Below are positions 1 to 8,899 of a stretch of 64,000 nt of DNA, piece by piece. This DNA comes from JAGOBP01 sp046328575 (GTDB lineage Bacteria; Chloroflexota; Anaerolineae; Fen-1058). The notes beneath the pieces are model-generated. The model had not been told where the DNA came from. It saw nothing but the letters and a program-made list of their open reading frames with translations, and made no database searches. Positions within the stretch are counted from its first letter, which is position 1. Each line of letters starts with the position of its first letter. A program made the position numbers and the translations under genes. The DNA lies in assembly GCA_046328575.1 (NCBI GenBank), contig JAXLWI010000014.1, positions 11,040-75,039 of the forward strand, given 5' to 3'.

Positions 1-1
1 A

Positions 2-709
2 GAGTATCTGGAACGCGTCTTTGTGGCCGTCAACGCCGGTGGTAACGGCCCCATCGCCACCGCGCTGACCCAGCGCTGCGGCATTGAGGACGGCGACCTA
101 CAGGCCATCATCGCCAAGATTGCCCCGGCGCGCGCCGCCTATAGCCTCATGGACCGCGCCGCCGCCGCGCTGGATGAAATCACCCAGACCTTCAAGGTGA
201 AACTAACCGGCGTCGCCGACGATCTCAGCGCCGTGCGCCGCGCCCTCAAAGACAACTTCGATCGCAGTGATCCCCTCTACAAAGATTTGGGCCTGACCAC
301 TGACACGCCGCAAGCCCAGGAAGAAATGCTGGGCTTTGCCGAAACCGTCTTCGCTAACGGCAAGAACCTCGAGGCTGGCCGATATCCCCTGCTCGCCAAA
401 CGCAAGTGGGATACCGCCCGCTTCACCACCGCGCTGGCGCAGGTGGCCGCCACCCGCTCCGCCAACATTGATCAAGAAGCCGCCAAGGGTCAATCCTTAG
501 CGGCCACCAGCGCCTTCTATGACGCCGTCGACGCCCTCGACGAACTCTTCCGCCCCTTCGCCAAAAATGCGCGCTCCAATCTGGCCGATGTGCCGGGCGC
601 CTTGACCGAGATGGGGCTGGCCGACGGCTTGCCCGCCAAACCGCAGCGCCCTCTGCCCGCGTCCGATCGCAAGAAGGCCGCGCCCGCCGAAAAAGCCGCT
701 GCCAACTAA
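2..709 (+). CDS. Partial helical protein of unknown function (5' end outside window)
   Basis: The reading frame is open from the window edge; a GTG at 23 is in frame but the codons before it (reading EYLERVF) are also coding-like, so the true start is probably upstream. The visible product of about 235 residues is Ala/Asp/Leu-rich, almost entirely helical in composition, with no cysteine-rich, membrane or catalytic motif, and a basic Ala/Pro/Lys tail (KKAAPAEKAAAN). I do not recognise the family. The regular helices suggest a bundle or coiled-coil structural or DNA-associated role, but this is a guess. A strong hairpin follows at 761-786, so it is probably the last gene of its transcript. Confidence 0.6.
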   Translation, partial: EYLERVFVAVNAGGNGPIATALTQRCGIEDGDLQAIIAKIAPARAAYSLMDRAAAALDEITQTFKVKLTGVADDLSAVRRALKDNFDRSDPLYKDLGLTTDTPQAQEEMLGFAETVFANGKNLEAGRYPLLAKRKWDTARFTTALAQVAATRSANIDQEAAKGQSLAATSAFYDAVDALDELFRPFAKNARSNLADVPGALTEMGLADGLPAKPQRPLPASDRKKAAPAEKAAAN

Positions 710-760
710 CGCACTCATCGGGCCAGCAGCTGCGCTGCGCCCCAGCCTCAGCCACTCTAC

Positions 761-786
761 CTGCCCCGTCGCGTTTGACGGGGCAG
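761..786. terminator. Perfect 10-bp hairpin after the first gene
   Basis: CTGCCCCGTC and GACGGGGCAG form a perfect 10-bp stem around a GCGTTT loop, 51 bases after the stop codon at 709. No clear T-run follows, so it is terminator-like rather than a textbook intrinsic terminator. Confidence 0.5.
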
Positions 787-928
787 CTGCGTCATATCGG
801 CGCAGCTGTCCCCCTCACGATTATTCACCTTGCCGACCTTGCCAGTATAATCACGCCCAATCGCCATGCCCTCACCGCTCCCCTAGCGGGCTACTGCATG
901 GCGAATACTCTTGCCAGGGGAGGCAGAG

Positions 929-2845
929 ATGCTACGCAAAGCCTTGTTTGTTGCCAGTTGTTCAGTCGGTTTTGTCCTATTGATCTTGCTCACGCCGATG
1001 CGAATCACACGGCGTACCCAGGCCGCCGCGCTGAGTGCTGGCGGCGCGGACACGCCGCGCCTCGTCGCGTCTGGCCGTGGCCCGATCGGCCAGCTCGACC
1101 CCGACGTCATCACCAGCAGCGATGATCGCTCCAACGCCACGCCCGTCGTCTGGTGGGTGTGGTCGGGTCAGACCACCACCGACATCCTCAACTTCGCCAG
1201 CGCCAACAATGCGCGCGTGGTCGATATCTCCATCGATTCACTCGGCTCGCCGCATCGCTTCACCGTCACCTACGTCGTCAACACCGGCGCGTATCAAAAG
1301 ACCTGGTGGCTCTACGACGACGTGACCGACACCACGCTGAACAACGCGTTAAGCGCCAACACTGGCCGCCTCACCGTCGTCAAAGCCTACGACGTGGGCG
1401 GCGGCACCATCCACTTCACCGCAGTGATGATCGCCAACACCGGCGCCGACAGCAAATCATGGTGGTGGTACTACAATCAGACCACGGGCTCACTCACCAC
1501 GCTGTGGCAAAACCTCAACGCCCGCATCACGCACGTCAACGCCTACGTCACCGGCGGACAAACCCGCTACGCCGCCATCCTCATCAGCAACACCGGCGCC
1601 GATCAGGTCGCTTGGTACTGGTGGGTCAACGCCACGGTCAGTGACATCACCAATGACATCAACACCGAAAACTCCCGTATACTCGATCTCGATCTCGACC
1701 CGACCACGGGCAACTACAACGTCGTATTGGTGGACTGCACCACCAACTGTCCGCTGTGGTGGTGGTACGTCGGCAGCACCGGCACGCAAATGCTGGATAA
1801 TGCCGCGCAAGACGGCGCGCGCCCCATGGACGTCAATGCCTACGCGGGCTGTGGCGGCACGTGTTACGCCTATGTGCTCATCAACAACTCCAACGACATC
1901 ACCACCCGCGTCGGCCAACTCTTACGCAACGGTACCGACGGCACCAAAGGCTTGTATCTCAAAGAAGTCAACGGCTCGGTATTGGCGAACCTCGAAGACA
2001 GTTGGGTCTTTGAACCCGCCAGCGCCATCAAAGTCGTGCTGCACGCCTTCGCCATCCATCAAGTGCAGTCAGGCTTCACGCAACTCACCAACAACGTCGT
2101 GAAATACGCGCCGCCCGTCAGCGGCTCATGCCCTGGCAACACCGTCAGCGGCGTCGAGACCCTCAGCACCGCGCTGGGTGAAATGATGCGCCACTCCGAC
2201 AACACCCGCACGCGCGAAATCAGCGACACGTTCGGCGTGGGCAACATCATCGCCTACGCTCAATCGTTTGGGCTGAACAACACGCACATCAATCACATCA
2301 TTGGTTGCGGCGGCCCGATCCCCAATCAAACCACGCTCGATGATCTAGCCACGCTGTATGAGAAAGTCGCCAACGGCACGCTGTTCAACGCCGCCAACCG
2401 ATCGACCTTCTACAGCCTCATGCCCGGCAAAGCGGAATATCTACTGGAAGGCTACGATTGGACCGGCTTGTGGCTGACGGATATTCCCAACCTCATCAAT
2501 CAGGAAGCGCCGCTCGGCATGACGACCGCGCAAAAGCAGTTCTTCAGAAACCAAATGAATCTGGCCTACAAAGCGGGCAACTACAAACTCTGCGGCGTCA
2601 CCTGTGCCACCTATGTTGATCACATCGCCATCGCGGGCTGGGCGCAGATTCCGCATTGCACCGGCGCGATCATGACGCACAAACAATACGTGTTCGGCGT
2701 GTTCATCAACAACTCGACGAGTGATGCCACGTCTAGCGCCACCTTCAACGCCACCAAAGCCGAACTCTTGCGCGAGCAGATTCACGACGGGCTGGCCTCG
2801 TGCCTCAATTTCCATCAGGCGTATCTGCCCGCTTTAATGCGCTAA
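929..2845 (+). CDS. Secreted serine hydrolase: Trp-rich tandem repeats plus class A beta-lactamase-like domain
   Basis: The ATG at 929 is chosen because a strong GGGGAGG site (917-923) sits just before it. The product has 638 residues. An N-terminal signal/anchor (FVASCSVGFVLLILL) is followed by about five repeats of some 48 residues, each with a Trp-rich core (VVWWVW, KTWWLYDD, KSWWWYY, VAWYWW, PLWWWY). They resemble the bacterial tandem repeat domain (BTRD1) that precedes the catalytic domain in polyglycine hydrolases. The C-terminal half has a beta-lactamase/transpeptidase signature: S365-A-I-K368 (SxxK) and S423-D-N (SDN). The third (KTG-type) motif is not obvious; CTG near the end is the best candidate. 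The likely role is an extracellular peptide or peptidoglycan hydrolase; the substrate is unknown. The protein ends in YLPALMR, like the cupredoxin at 23232, which may be a surface-sorting tail. Confidence 0.75.
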   Translation: MLRKALFVASCSVGFVLLILLTPMRITRRTQAAALSAGGADTPRLVASGRGPIGQLDPDVITSSDDRSNATPVVWWVWSGQTTTDILNFASANNARVVDISIDSLGSPHRFTVTYVVNTGAYQKTWWLYDDVTDTTLNNALSANTGRLTVVKAYDVGGGTIHFTAVMIANTGADSKSWWWYYNQTTGSLTTLWQNLNARITHVNAYVTGGQTRYAAILISNTGADQVAWYWWVNATVSDITNDINTENSRILDLDLDPTTGNYNVVLVDCTTNCPLWWWYVGSTGTQMLDNAAQDGARPMDVNAYAGCGGTCYAYVLINNSNDITTRVGQLLRNGTDGTKGLYLKEVNGSVLANLEDSWVFEPASAIKVVLHAFAIHQVQSGFTQLTNNVVKYAPPVSGSCPGNTVSGVETLSTALGEMMRHSDNTRTREISDTFGVGNIIAYAQSFGLNNTHINHIIGCGGPIPNQTTLDDLATLYEKVANGTLFNAANRSTFYSLMPGKAEYLLEGYDWTGLWLTDIPNLINQEAPLGMTTAQKQFFRNQMNLAYKAGNYKLCGVTCATYVDHIAIAGWAQIPHCTGAIMTHKQYVFGVFINNSTSDATSSATFNATKAELLREQIHDGLASCLNFHQAYLPALMR

Positions 2846-2872
2846 ACCACCACTCAGATGTGACGCTTTTCT

Positions 2873-2902
2873 CGCGGGGCAGGCCCTCGGGTCTGTCCCG
2901 CG
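2873..2902 (+). terminator. GC-rich hairpin after the secreted hydrolase
   Basis: CGCGGGGCAG and CTGTCCCGCG pair with one G-T, 28 bases after the stop codon, followed by CGGCCCTATTTT. It probably terminates the hydrolase transcript. Confidence 0.55.
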
Positions 2903-3498
2903 GCCCTATTTTCCGTGTTTTTCGCCTTCCGTGGCCCATAGTACTTTTCGGCTACTGCGCCCACCCTGCCAATCCGCCAATAGTACTTTTCAGCCAACCC
3001 AGACGCATGGGACTTATGGTGAATCGGTATGAAAAACGGCCCAGAAGGTTGGTTTTTAGTTGGCAGGCCGTTACTTTCGCTCCAACCAGGCGACTAAGCG
3101 AACGGACATCGCCTAGCCAGCGGTGCCCGCTAAGCCGCAGCCTTTTTGTCAATTCAAACCAAGTCAAACTGTCGTCCGCTATCATGCCGCACTTGCGGCT
3201 GATCCAAACTTGTACTCGGGGGGTACATCCATGAACCATCGGCTACTGTGTCATCGCTTACGACTCCGATTTTTACCACGCTAGTCCGGTTGATCTCGCT
3301 GCAGTCTGTGTGCTTCTTCTAGCGGCCTTCGCCCTTACCCGGCCGCGGTGTGCTCATGCGAATCTAAACGAGCGCCCCGGTCGTCACGCAGCGGATGGTG
3401 CCACCATCCGACCCGGCGATTTGTCGCGTCACGGACGGTCAGGCGGTTGACCATTGATTGGGTTTCACTAGTTACACGTTGTTCTGGAAAGGATAGAT
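2903..3498 (+). other. Long non-coding leader region before the redox fusion gene
   Basis: About 600 bases carry no convincing gene. Visible elements are two copies of TAGTACTTTT at 2939-2948 and 2981-2990, exactly 42 bases apart (four helical turns) and each followed by a CGGC/CAGC-like word; a perfect hairpin CGGATGGT-GCC-ACCATCCG at 3392-3410 that could extend into a longer stem; and a possible TTGACC at 3438. A strong ribosome site GGAAAGG sits at 3486-3492. This could be a regulated promoter with a structured leader for the downstream electron-transfer gene. No known riboswitch class is recognised. Confidence 0.35.
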
Positions 3499-6400
3499 AT
3501 GACTACTCAACCTTCACATCGCATTCGCAAACTGCTCGTCTTGGGCGCGCTGTTCGGCGTCTTACTGGCATTGACGCACGTTACGCACACGACCTCGGCC
3601 ACGGTCACGACGCCCATGACGGTGCTGTACTTCGATCCCGGCAGCGACGGTGCAGCGACCGCCTGGTTGATTGCGGGCTGTGTCATCGCGTTGACGCTCA
3701 GCTGGCCGTTGGTCACAGCGCGGTCCCGATCGAAAGCGGCCAACGCCGCGGCGACCGATCCGGCGGCATCCTCGACAGACGCCGAGGTGTTTCCGAACTA
3801 TCTGCAACTTCGCTCGAAAGCGCGGCTTTCGCCCCGGGTCTGGTCGTGGTTGCGCTATGGGGCTGTCATCGCCACGTTGATCTACGTGGCCCTCTTGATC
3901 GTCGATCCCGATGACGGCTTGTGGCTGTGGTGGCAATTGACGGTGCCACTGCTGCCCGCGCTGTTTCTCATCGCGCCGGGGGTATGGCGCAACGTCTGCC
4001 CGCTGGCCGCGTCGAATCAACTGCCGCGCGTGCTCAACTTCTCCCGCGCGCTCAATCCGCCCAAGTGGCTGACCGAGTACGGCTTCGTCATCGGCGCGAT
4101 CGGTTTCTTTGCGTTTGCGTCCAGCCGCAAGTGGCTGTTCAATCACAACGGCCCGGCGTCAGGCATTTTGATCTTGTTCGCGCTCGTCTCGGCTTTGCTG
4201 GGCGGCTACGTCTTCAAAGGCAAGAGCGGTTGGTGCAGCAGCATCTGTCCGCTGTATCCGTTGCAGCGCTTCTACAATCGCACACCGTTTGCCACCGTGC
4301 CCAACGCCCACTGCTCGCCGTGCGTAGGCTGCACCAAAAATTGCTATGACTTCAAACCCGGCTCGGCTTACATCGCCGATCTTTACGACGACGATCGACA
4401 CTATGCCAGTTACCGCAAGTTCTTCGCCGCCGCCATGCCAGGTTTCATCGTCGCCTACTTCACTCTGCCCGATCCCAAGACGGCCGGCGAAGTACTCAAC
4501 ATGTATTTGCGCTTCGGCGTGTACATGGTCTTAAGCATCGGCGTCTTTACCGTGCTCGATACGTTCCTCAAGCAGGCATCCGGCAAACTCACGGCGTTGT
4601 ACGGCGCGATCGCCCTCAATCTGTTTTACGGTTTCGGTCTGCCCAACTGGTTGAAGGCCGTGGGTACGCTCTTCAATGTGACCATCCCCGATTGGCCGTC
4701 CTGGGTACTGCGCGCCGTCGTATTGATCGTGACGATTGTGTGGGTGGTGCGCACGTTCCGTGTGGAGCGACGTTTCCTCGAACAACGCGCGCTTCAGATC
4801 CCACTCACGCCGGCGGTCGCCTCAACCCCGATCGTATCCGCTGCGCCCGTCGAGATTACGTTTTTGCCCGGCGATCTGCGCGTGCCCGTCGAAGCGGGGC
4901 GCTCATTGTTGGAAATCGCCGAAGCGAACAAGCAACCGATCAAGTCGGGGTGTCGCATGGGTGTGTGCGGTGCCGATCCGATATTGATTGCCGACGGACA
5001 ACAGAACTTGCCGCCGATGAGCGCCGACGAAAAAGCCACACTAGAGCGTTTGGGCCTTGGTCCGAATTGCCGCCTCGCGTGCATGTGCAAACCTACCGGC
5101 TCGGTGACGGTCTCGCTCGATCCGAAAGCGGCGCTTGCGCCGGTCGTTGCCGCGCTGCCCACGGCTTCACAAAATCCGATCGAGCCAGCTAAGCCGATCG
5201 AGGTGTTGAAGCCCGTGGTCACGGCCAAAACGATCGAACCGGCGTTCACGCCTTCACGCGCCAATCCCAACGATCCACCCATGATCACCTTCATGCCCAC
5301 TCAAGTGAGTGTGCCGGTCGATCCCAATTGCACGCTGCTGGAGATGGCCGAATGCCATGAGCAACCCATCGAGGCGGGCTGCCGCATGGGCATCTGCGGC
5401 GCAGACCCGGTGCTGATCACCGAAGGCATGGAGAACCTGCCGCCGCTGAGCAACGAAGAAAAGAGCACGCTCGATCGGTTGGGGTTAGGGCCCAACTGCC
5501 GCCTCGCCTGCATGTGCCGTCCCAAGGGTTCGGTCACCGTCGCACTCGATCCGAAAAATGCTCCGGCGGCGGCGCCTGCGCCCACCATCACCGAATATGA
5601 TCGCAACATCAAGAGCGTGGTCATCATCGGCAACGGCGCGGCCGGTATCACTGCCGCCGACTACGTGCGCCGCAACCATCCCGACTGCGAGATTCACTTG
5701 ATCAGCCGCGAGAAGCACGCCTTCTACAATCGCATGGCCATCACGCGCTTGATCTACGGACGTTCTGCGATGAGCGGCCTGTACATGCAATCGGAGCAGT
5801 GGTATGAAGACCGCAAGATCACGTGCTGGCTCAACACGCACGCCACGCACATCAATCGTGGCCACAAGCAAGTGGAGTTAGCCACAGGCGAAACGCTCAC
5901 CTACGATCGCTTGATCCTGGCCAGCGGCTCGTCCAGTTTTGTGCCGCCGATTCAAGGGTATGGACAGCCCGGCTCGTTCGTGCTGCGCGAAGCTGAAGAC
6001 GCCATGGAGATTCGCGCTTACGTGCAGAAGAACAAGAGCAAGACGGCGGTGATCGCAGGTGGCGGCTTGCTGGGTCTAGAGACAGCCTATGCGCTGCACA
6101 AGATGGGCCTCAGCGTGTGGGTGCTGGAACGCGGCGAGTGGCTGCTGCGTCGCCAACTCGACGAGCACGGCGGACAAGCGTTGAAGCAAGCATTGGAAGC
6201 GTTGGGCTTGATCATCGAGACCAACGCCGAAACGGCCGCGGTGCACTGCGAAGATCGCGTGTGCCAGGTGGAATTGAAGGGTGGTCGCACGCTGCCGTGC
6301 GATGTCTTCATCGTCGCGGTAGGCATTCAGCCCAACATCGATCTAGCGCAGGCCGCGGGCCTGCACGTGAATCGCGGCGTCATCGTCGATGAGCTGATGC

Positions 6401-7176
6401 GTACCAGCGCGCCCGACATCTTTGCGGCGGGCGACGTCACCGAGTTTGAGAAGCAGGTGCCGGGCTTGTGGGCAGTGGCGGTGGAGCAAGCCAAGGTCGC
6501 GGCCATCAACGCCGTCGGCGGGCACGCCGTCTACGAAGAAGTGGTGCCCGTGACGATGTTGAAAGTCGCCGGGGTTGATGTTACATCGATGGGGCGCTTC
6601 GAACGCCGTTCAGAGACCGAGATCGAGATCGCGCAGGAGCACGTCAACGGTCGCGGCTATCGCAAGCTCGTCGTCGCCGACGGTAAGTTGATCGGCGCAA
6701 TTCTGGTGGGCGATGCCGCGCATGCCCAGATCGTTTCGAGCGCAGTGAAAGAGCGGCGTGATGTGAGCCGCCAACTCGACGCGCTGAACGCGGGGCACTG
6801 GGACGTACTAAGTGGTACCGATCGACCGAGCAGCGACGCCGCGAACTGGATCCCGGCCCGCCCGATCGAACATCCGGCACCAATCGTGAGCGTGCCCGCA
6901 CCTGCGCCGCTTCCAACCAGGGCCGTAGAAATATCGAGTCCACGGCCCCAAGCCGTAAGCGAGCCGAATGTGCCTAATTCGCCGAGCGCGCCGTTCGACG
7001 ACATTGACGCGCTTCAGCGCAGAATTCAGGCGCAATTCATGGCTGAACTAGCCGCCCTGAAGCACACGGATCGGCAGGTCCGTGAGATCGATCGGGTTCA
7101 AATCAACAGTTTCCGAACCATCGTCATCGACTTCAAAAAGCGAACCAAGACCGAAGAAGAGAAGGTCATCATCTAA
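3499..7176 (+). CDS. Multidomain redox fusion: polytopic membrane 4Fe-4S module, two 2Fe-2S domains, FAD/NAD(P)H reductase
   Basis: A 1225-residue protein with at least three redox modules. Residues 1-430 form a polytopic membrane region with NapH/NosR-style cysteine loops: NVCPL, CSSICPLYP and C272-x2-C-x2-C-x3-C (CSPCVGCTKNC). Two ferredoxin domains follow, near 450-540 and 594-685; each has C-x4-C-x2-D (CRMGVCGAD at 485; CRMGICGAD at 628) and, 40 residues on, C-x3-C-x-C. The third plant-type ferredoxin cysteine is therefore Asp in both, the same C-x4-C-x2-D spacing as the Asp-ligated cluster of E. coli SdhB. Residues 706-1100 are an FAD oxidoreductase (FAD loop GNGAAG; NAD(P) loop GGGLLGLE near 853). 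The tail is Pro-rich, then charged and helical. Electrons probably pass between NAD(P)H, FAD, the 2Fe-2S centres and a membrane or periplasmic partner; direction and partner are unknown. It stands alone as a monocistronic gene. Confidence 0.85.
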   Translation: MTTQPSHRIRKLLVLGALFGVLLALTHVTHTTSATVTTPMTVLYFDPGSDGAATAWLIAGCVIALTLSWPLVTARSRSKAANAAATDPAASSTDAEVFPNYLQLRSKARLSPRVWSWLRYGAVIATLIYVALLIVDPDDGLWLWWQLTVPLLPALFLIAPGVWRNVCPLAASNQLPRVLNFSRALNPPKWLTEYGFVIGAIGFFAFASSRKWLFNHNGPASGILILFALVSALLGGYVFKGKSGWCSSICPLYPLQRFYNRTPFATVPNAHCSPCVGCTKNCYDFKPGSAYIADLYDDDRHYASYRKFFAAAMPGFIVAYFTLPDPKTAGEVLNMYLRFGVYMVLSIGVFTVLDTFLKQASGKLTALYGAIALNLFYGFGLPNWLKAVGTLFNVTIPDWPSWVLRAVVLIVTIVWVVRTFRVERRFLEQRALQIPLTPAVASTPIVSAAPVEITFLPGDLRVPVEAGRSLLEIAEANKQPIKSGCRMGVCGADPILIADGQQNLPPMSADEKATLERLGLGPNCRLACMCKPTGSVTVSLDPKAALAPVVAALPTASQNPIEPAKPIEVLKPVVTAKTIEPAFTPSRANPNDPPMITFMPTQVSVPVDPNCTLLEMAECHEQPIEAGCRMGICGADPVLITEGMENLPPLSNEEKSTLDRLGLGPNCRLACMCRPKGSVTVALDPKNAPAAAPAPTITEYDRNIKSVVIIGNGAAGITAADYVRRNHPDCEIHLISREKHAFYNRMAITRLIYGRSAMSGLYMQSEQWYEDRKITCWLNTHATHINRGHKQVELATGETLTYDRLILASGSSSFVPPIQGYGQPGSFVLREAEDAMEIRAYVQKNKSKTAVIAGGGLLGLETAYALHKMGLSVWVLERGEWLLRRQLDEHGGQALKQALEALGLIIETNAETAAVHCEDRVCQVELKGGRTLPCDVFIVAVGIQPNIDLAQAAGLHVNRGVIVDELMRTSAPDIFAAGDVTEFEKQVPGLWAVAVEQAKVAAINAVGGHAVYEEVVPVTMLKVAGVDVTSMGRFERRSETEIEIAQEHVNGRGYRKLVVADGKLIGAILVGDAAHAQIVSSAVKERRDVSRQLDALNAGHWDVLSGTDRPSSDAANWIPARPIEHPAPIVSVPAPAPLPTRAVEISSPRPQAVSEPNVPNSPSAPFDDIDALQRRIQAQFMAELAALKHTDRQVREIDRVQINSFRTIVIDFKKRTKTEEEKVII

Positions 7177-7236
7177 GCTGACCGTGTCCCCGTGGTTTGA
7201 ACGCTACAGCAGGTGAAGCCACATTGAGCCGCCCAA

Positions 7237-8658
7237 TTACGCATCTGGCGAATTGGGCGGTTCAACGTGAATAGTGATGTGATCGAGTTGGGGTAATTCG
7301 GCGCGGAGTTGGCGCTCGACGCGCTCGGCCAGCAGGTGCGCTTCGACGAGCGGTGAATCGCCGGGGGCGACACAGTGCATCGACACATCGATCCGATCGG
7401 GGGTGTGGCTGTGCCGCAGAAGCACGTGGTGACCTGCGCCCAGACCGCTAATCCGATCGGCGATCGCCACGATCCGATCGCGCAGGGTGTCCGCCTCCGG
7501 GCCGATCAAGGGATGCGGGAAATCGCCGGGCAGCGTCGGCTCGATGTGGGTGACGATATCGGCGAGACGCGGCAGTTCGTGACGGGCGCGCGCTTCAAAC
7601 TCGCTGACCAGCGCGTGCGAGCGATCGAGCGACAACGCCGAATTCACCTCAACATCCACATCGACGAGATAACCACCATCCAACACATCAATGTGGACGT
7701 TGTGCACGCCCAGCCCCAGCCCGTCGGCGATGGCTCGTAACCGCACCGTCAACGCATCCCACTCCGACAACGGCGACTGCTCGCCCGGCTCGATGTGCAC
7801 GACGGCATCTACCAGCCCCGGTACCTGTTGCAGCAATTGTTGTTCAACTTCACTGGCGATGGCGTGGGCCTGCTCAGTCGCCATGGCCGGATCGACCTTG
7901 ATATGCAGATCAAGGTGCACATCGTCTTCGCGGCCACGGCTGCGCACTTTCGCCGCAAACCACACGCCGGGCACATGCCGCGCGATGTCCTCCACCAGAT
8001 GCGGATCGATCACGGCGCTGTCGGTCAACACGTCGGACGTTTCGCGCAAAATGCGATACGCCGCGCGGAACACATACGCGACGATGCCCAGTGCCACTAC
8101 GATGTCCAGCCACGGCAAGCCTAACTGCGAGCCGATCAAGCCGGTGAGCGCCGCCAGCGACACGAAGATGTTGATGCGCGTGCTGGTGGCATCGGCGCTC
8201 AAAATATCGCTGCCCAACTCGCGGCCGCGCCGCCCTTCATACCCCACGATGAAGGTATTCAGTGGCAGCGTGATCAAAATCAGGATCAGCGCTTCCGGCG
8301 TTAGTTTGGGTGGTTGGCCACCGCCCAGCCGCTCGAACACGTCCTGTAATACTTCCCAGCCCGCCAGCAGCATCAAGCCCGCAATGCCCAGCGTAGCGAT
8401 GGTCTCGTACTTGCGGCGGCCATACGGGTGATCAGCGTCGGGCGGTTCGGACGCGGCCCGCATGCCGAGTAAACCAATGACGTTGGATGATGAATCGACG
8501 AGGGCGTTGAAGGCATCGGCCAACACGGCGATAGAACCAGTAAGCGCGCCGACAAAAAACTTGATCGCAGTCACGATCAAGTTCAGCGCCATAATCCCGA
8601 TCAGCACGCGGCGCACGGCGCGCTGATAGTGTTCAGACGTCAAACCGTTGGTAGACAC
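7237..8658 (-). CDS. Cation diffusion facilitator (CDF) transporter with three tandem C-terminal domains
   Basis: The membrane half matches the CDF family: VLADAFNALVD in TM2, then the HPYGRRKYE loop typical of the FieF-like branch, and LPWLDIVVALGI in TM5. It should export a divalent metal (Zn, Fe, Mn, Cd or Co) by proton antiport. The usual TM2 D-x3-D metal pair reads N51-x3-D55, and the TM5 histidine is not evident, so specificity may differ from Zn exporters. At 473 residues it is about 170 longer than a standard CDF. The extra length is explained by three successive cytoplasmic dimerisation-like units, each ending in a match to the pattern V-H-I-E-P: VHIEPGEQ, THIEPTLPG and IHVEPPNS. The GTG start at 8658 lies six bases after a perfect TATAAT on this strand, so the mRNA is probably leaderless. 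Confidence 0.88.
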   Translation of the reverse strand: MSTNGLTSEHYQRAVRRVLIGIMALNLIVTAIKFFVGALTGSIAVLADAFNALVDSSSNVIGLLGMRAASEPPDADHPYGRRKYETIATLGIAGLMLLAGWEVLQDVFERLGGGQPPKLTPEALILILITLPLNTFIVGYEGRRGRELGSDILSADATSTRINIFVSLAALTGLIGSQLGLPWLDIVVALGIVAYVFRAAYRILRETSDVLTDSAVIDPHLVEDIARHVPGVWFAAKVRSRGREDDVHLDLHIKVDPAMATEQAHAIASEVEQQLLQQVPGLVDAVVHIEPGEQSPLSEWDALTVRLRAIADGLGLGVHNVHIDVLDGGYLVDVDVEVNSALSLDRSHALVSEFEARARHELPRLADIVTHIEPTLPGDFPHPLIGPEADTLRDRIVAIADRISGLGAGHHVLLRHSHTPDRIDVSMHCVAPGDSPLVEAHLLAERVERQLRAELPQLDHITIHVEPPNSPDA

Positions 8659-8664
8659 GCCGCG

Positions 8665-8670
8665 ATTATA
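8665..8670 (-). promoter_or_regulatory. TATAAT -10 box giving a leaderless CDF transcript
   Basis: On the minus strand this reads TATAATCGCGGC then GTG. The six-base gap puts the expected transcription start on the G of the GTG start codon. Confidence 0.55.
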
Positions 8671-8899
8671 CGCGATTGATGATCGCGCCGCAATGAACGT
8701 TTGTCATGCAGGCCGCGTCGTTCGTCATTTTTCCTAACCAAACGCCGGGCGCTGTGTCAAAATCGGGGCGATCGGCGTGGCCGCCTGCACCATACTCCCA
8801 GTATCATCAATAGTAGGATTGATGGGGGATAGACGCGCACCAACATTTTGGGCTACACTACGGTTAGGTCTTTATCTAACACGAAAGGGGGTGATCGGG

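Noticed and set aside
2800..3234. A 144-codon plus-strand frame overlapping the end of the secreted hydrolase gene
   Set aside because: Arg/Pro/Ser-rich without motif, starts inside the hydrolase gene and crosses its terminator. Treated as non-coding leader.
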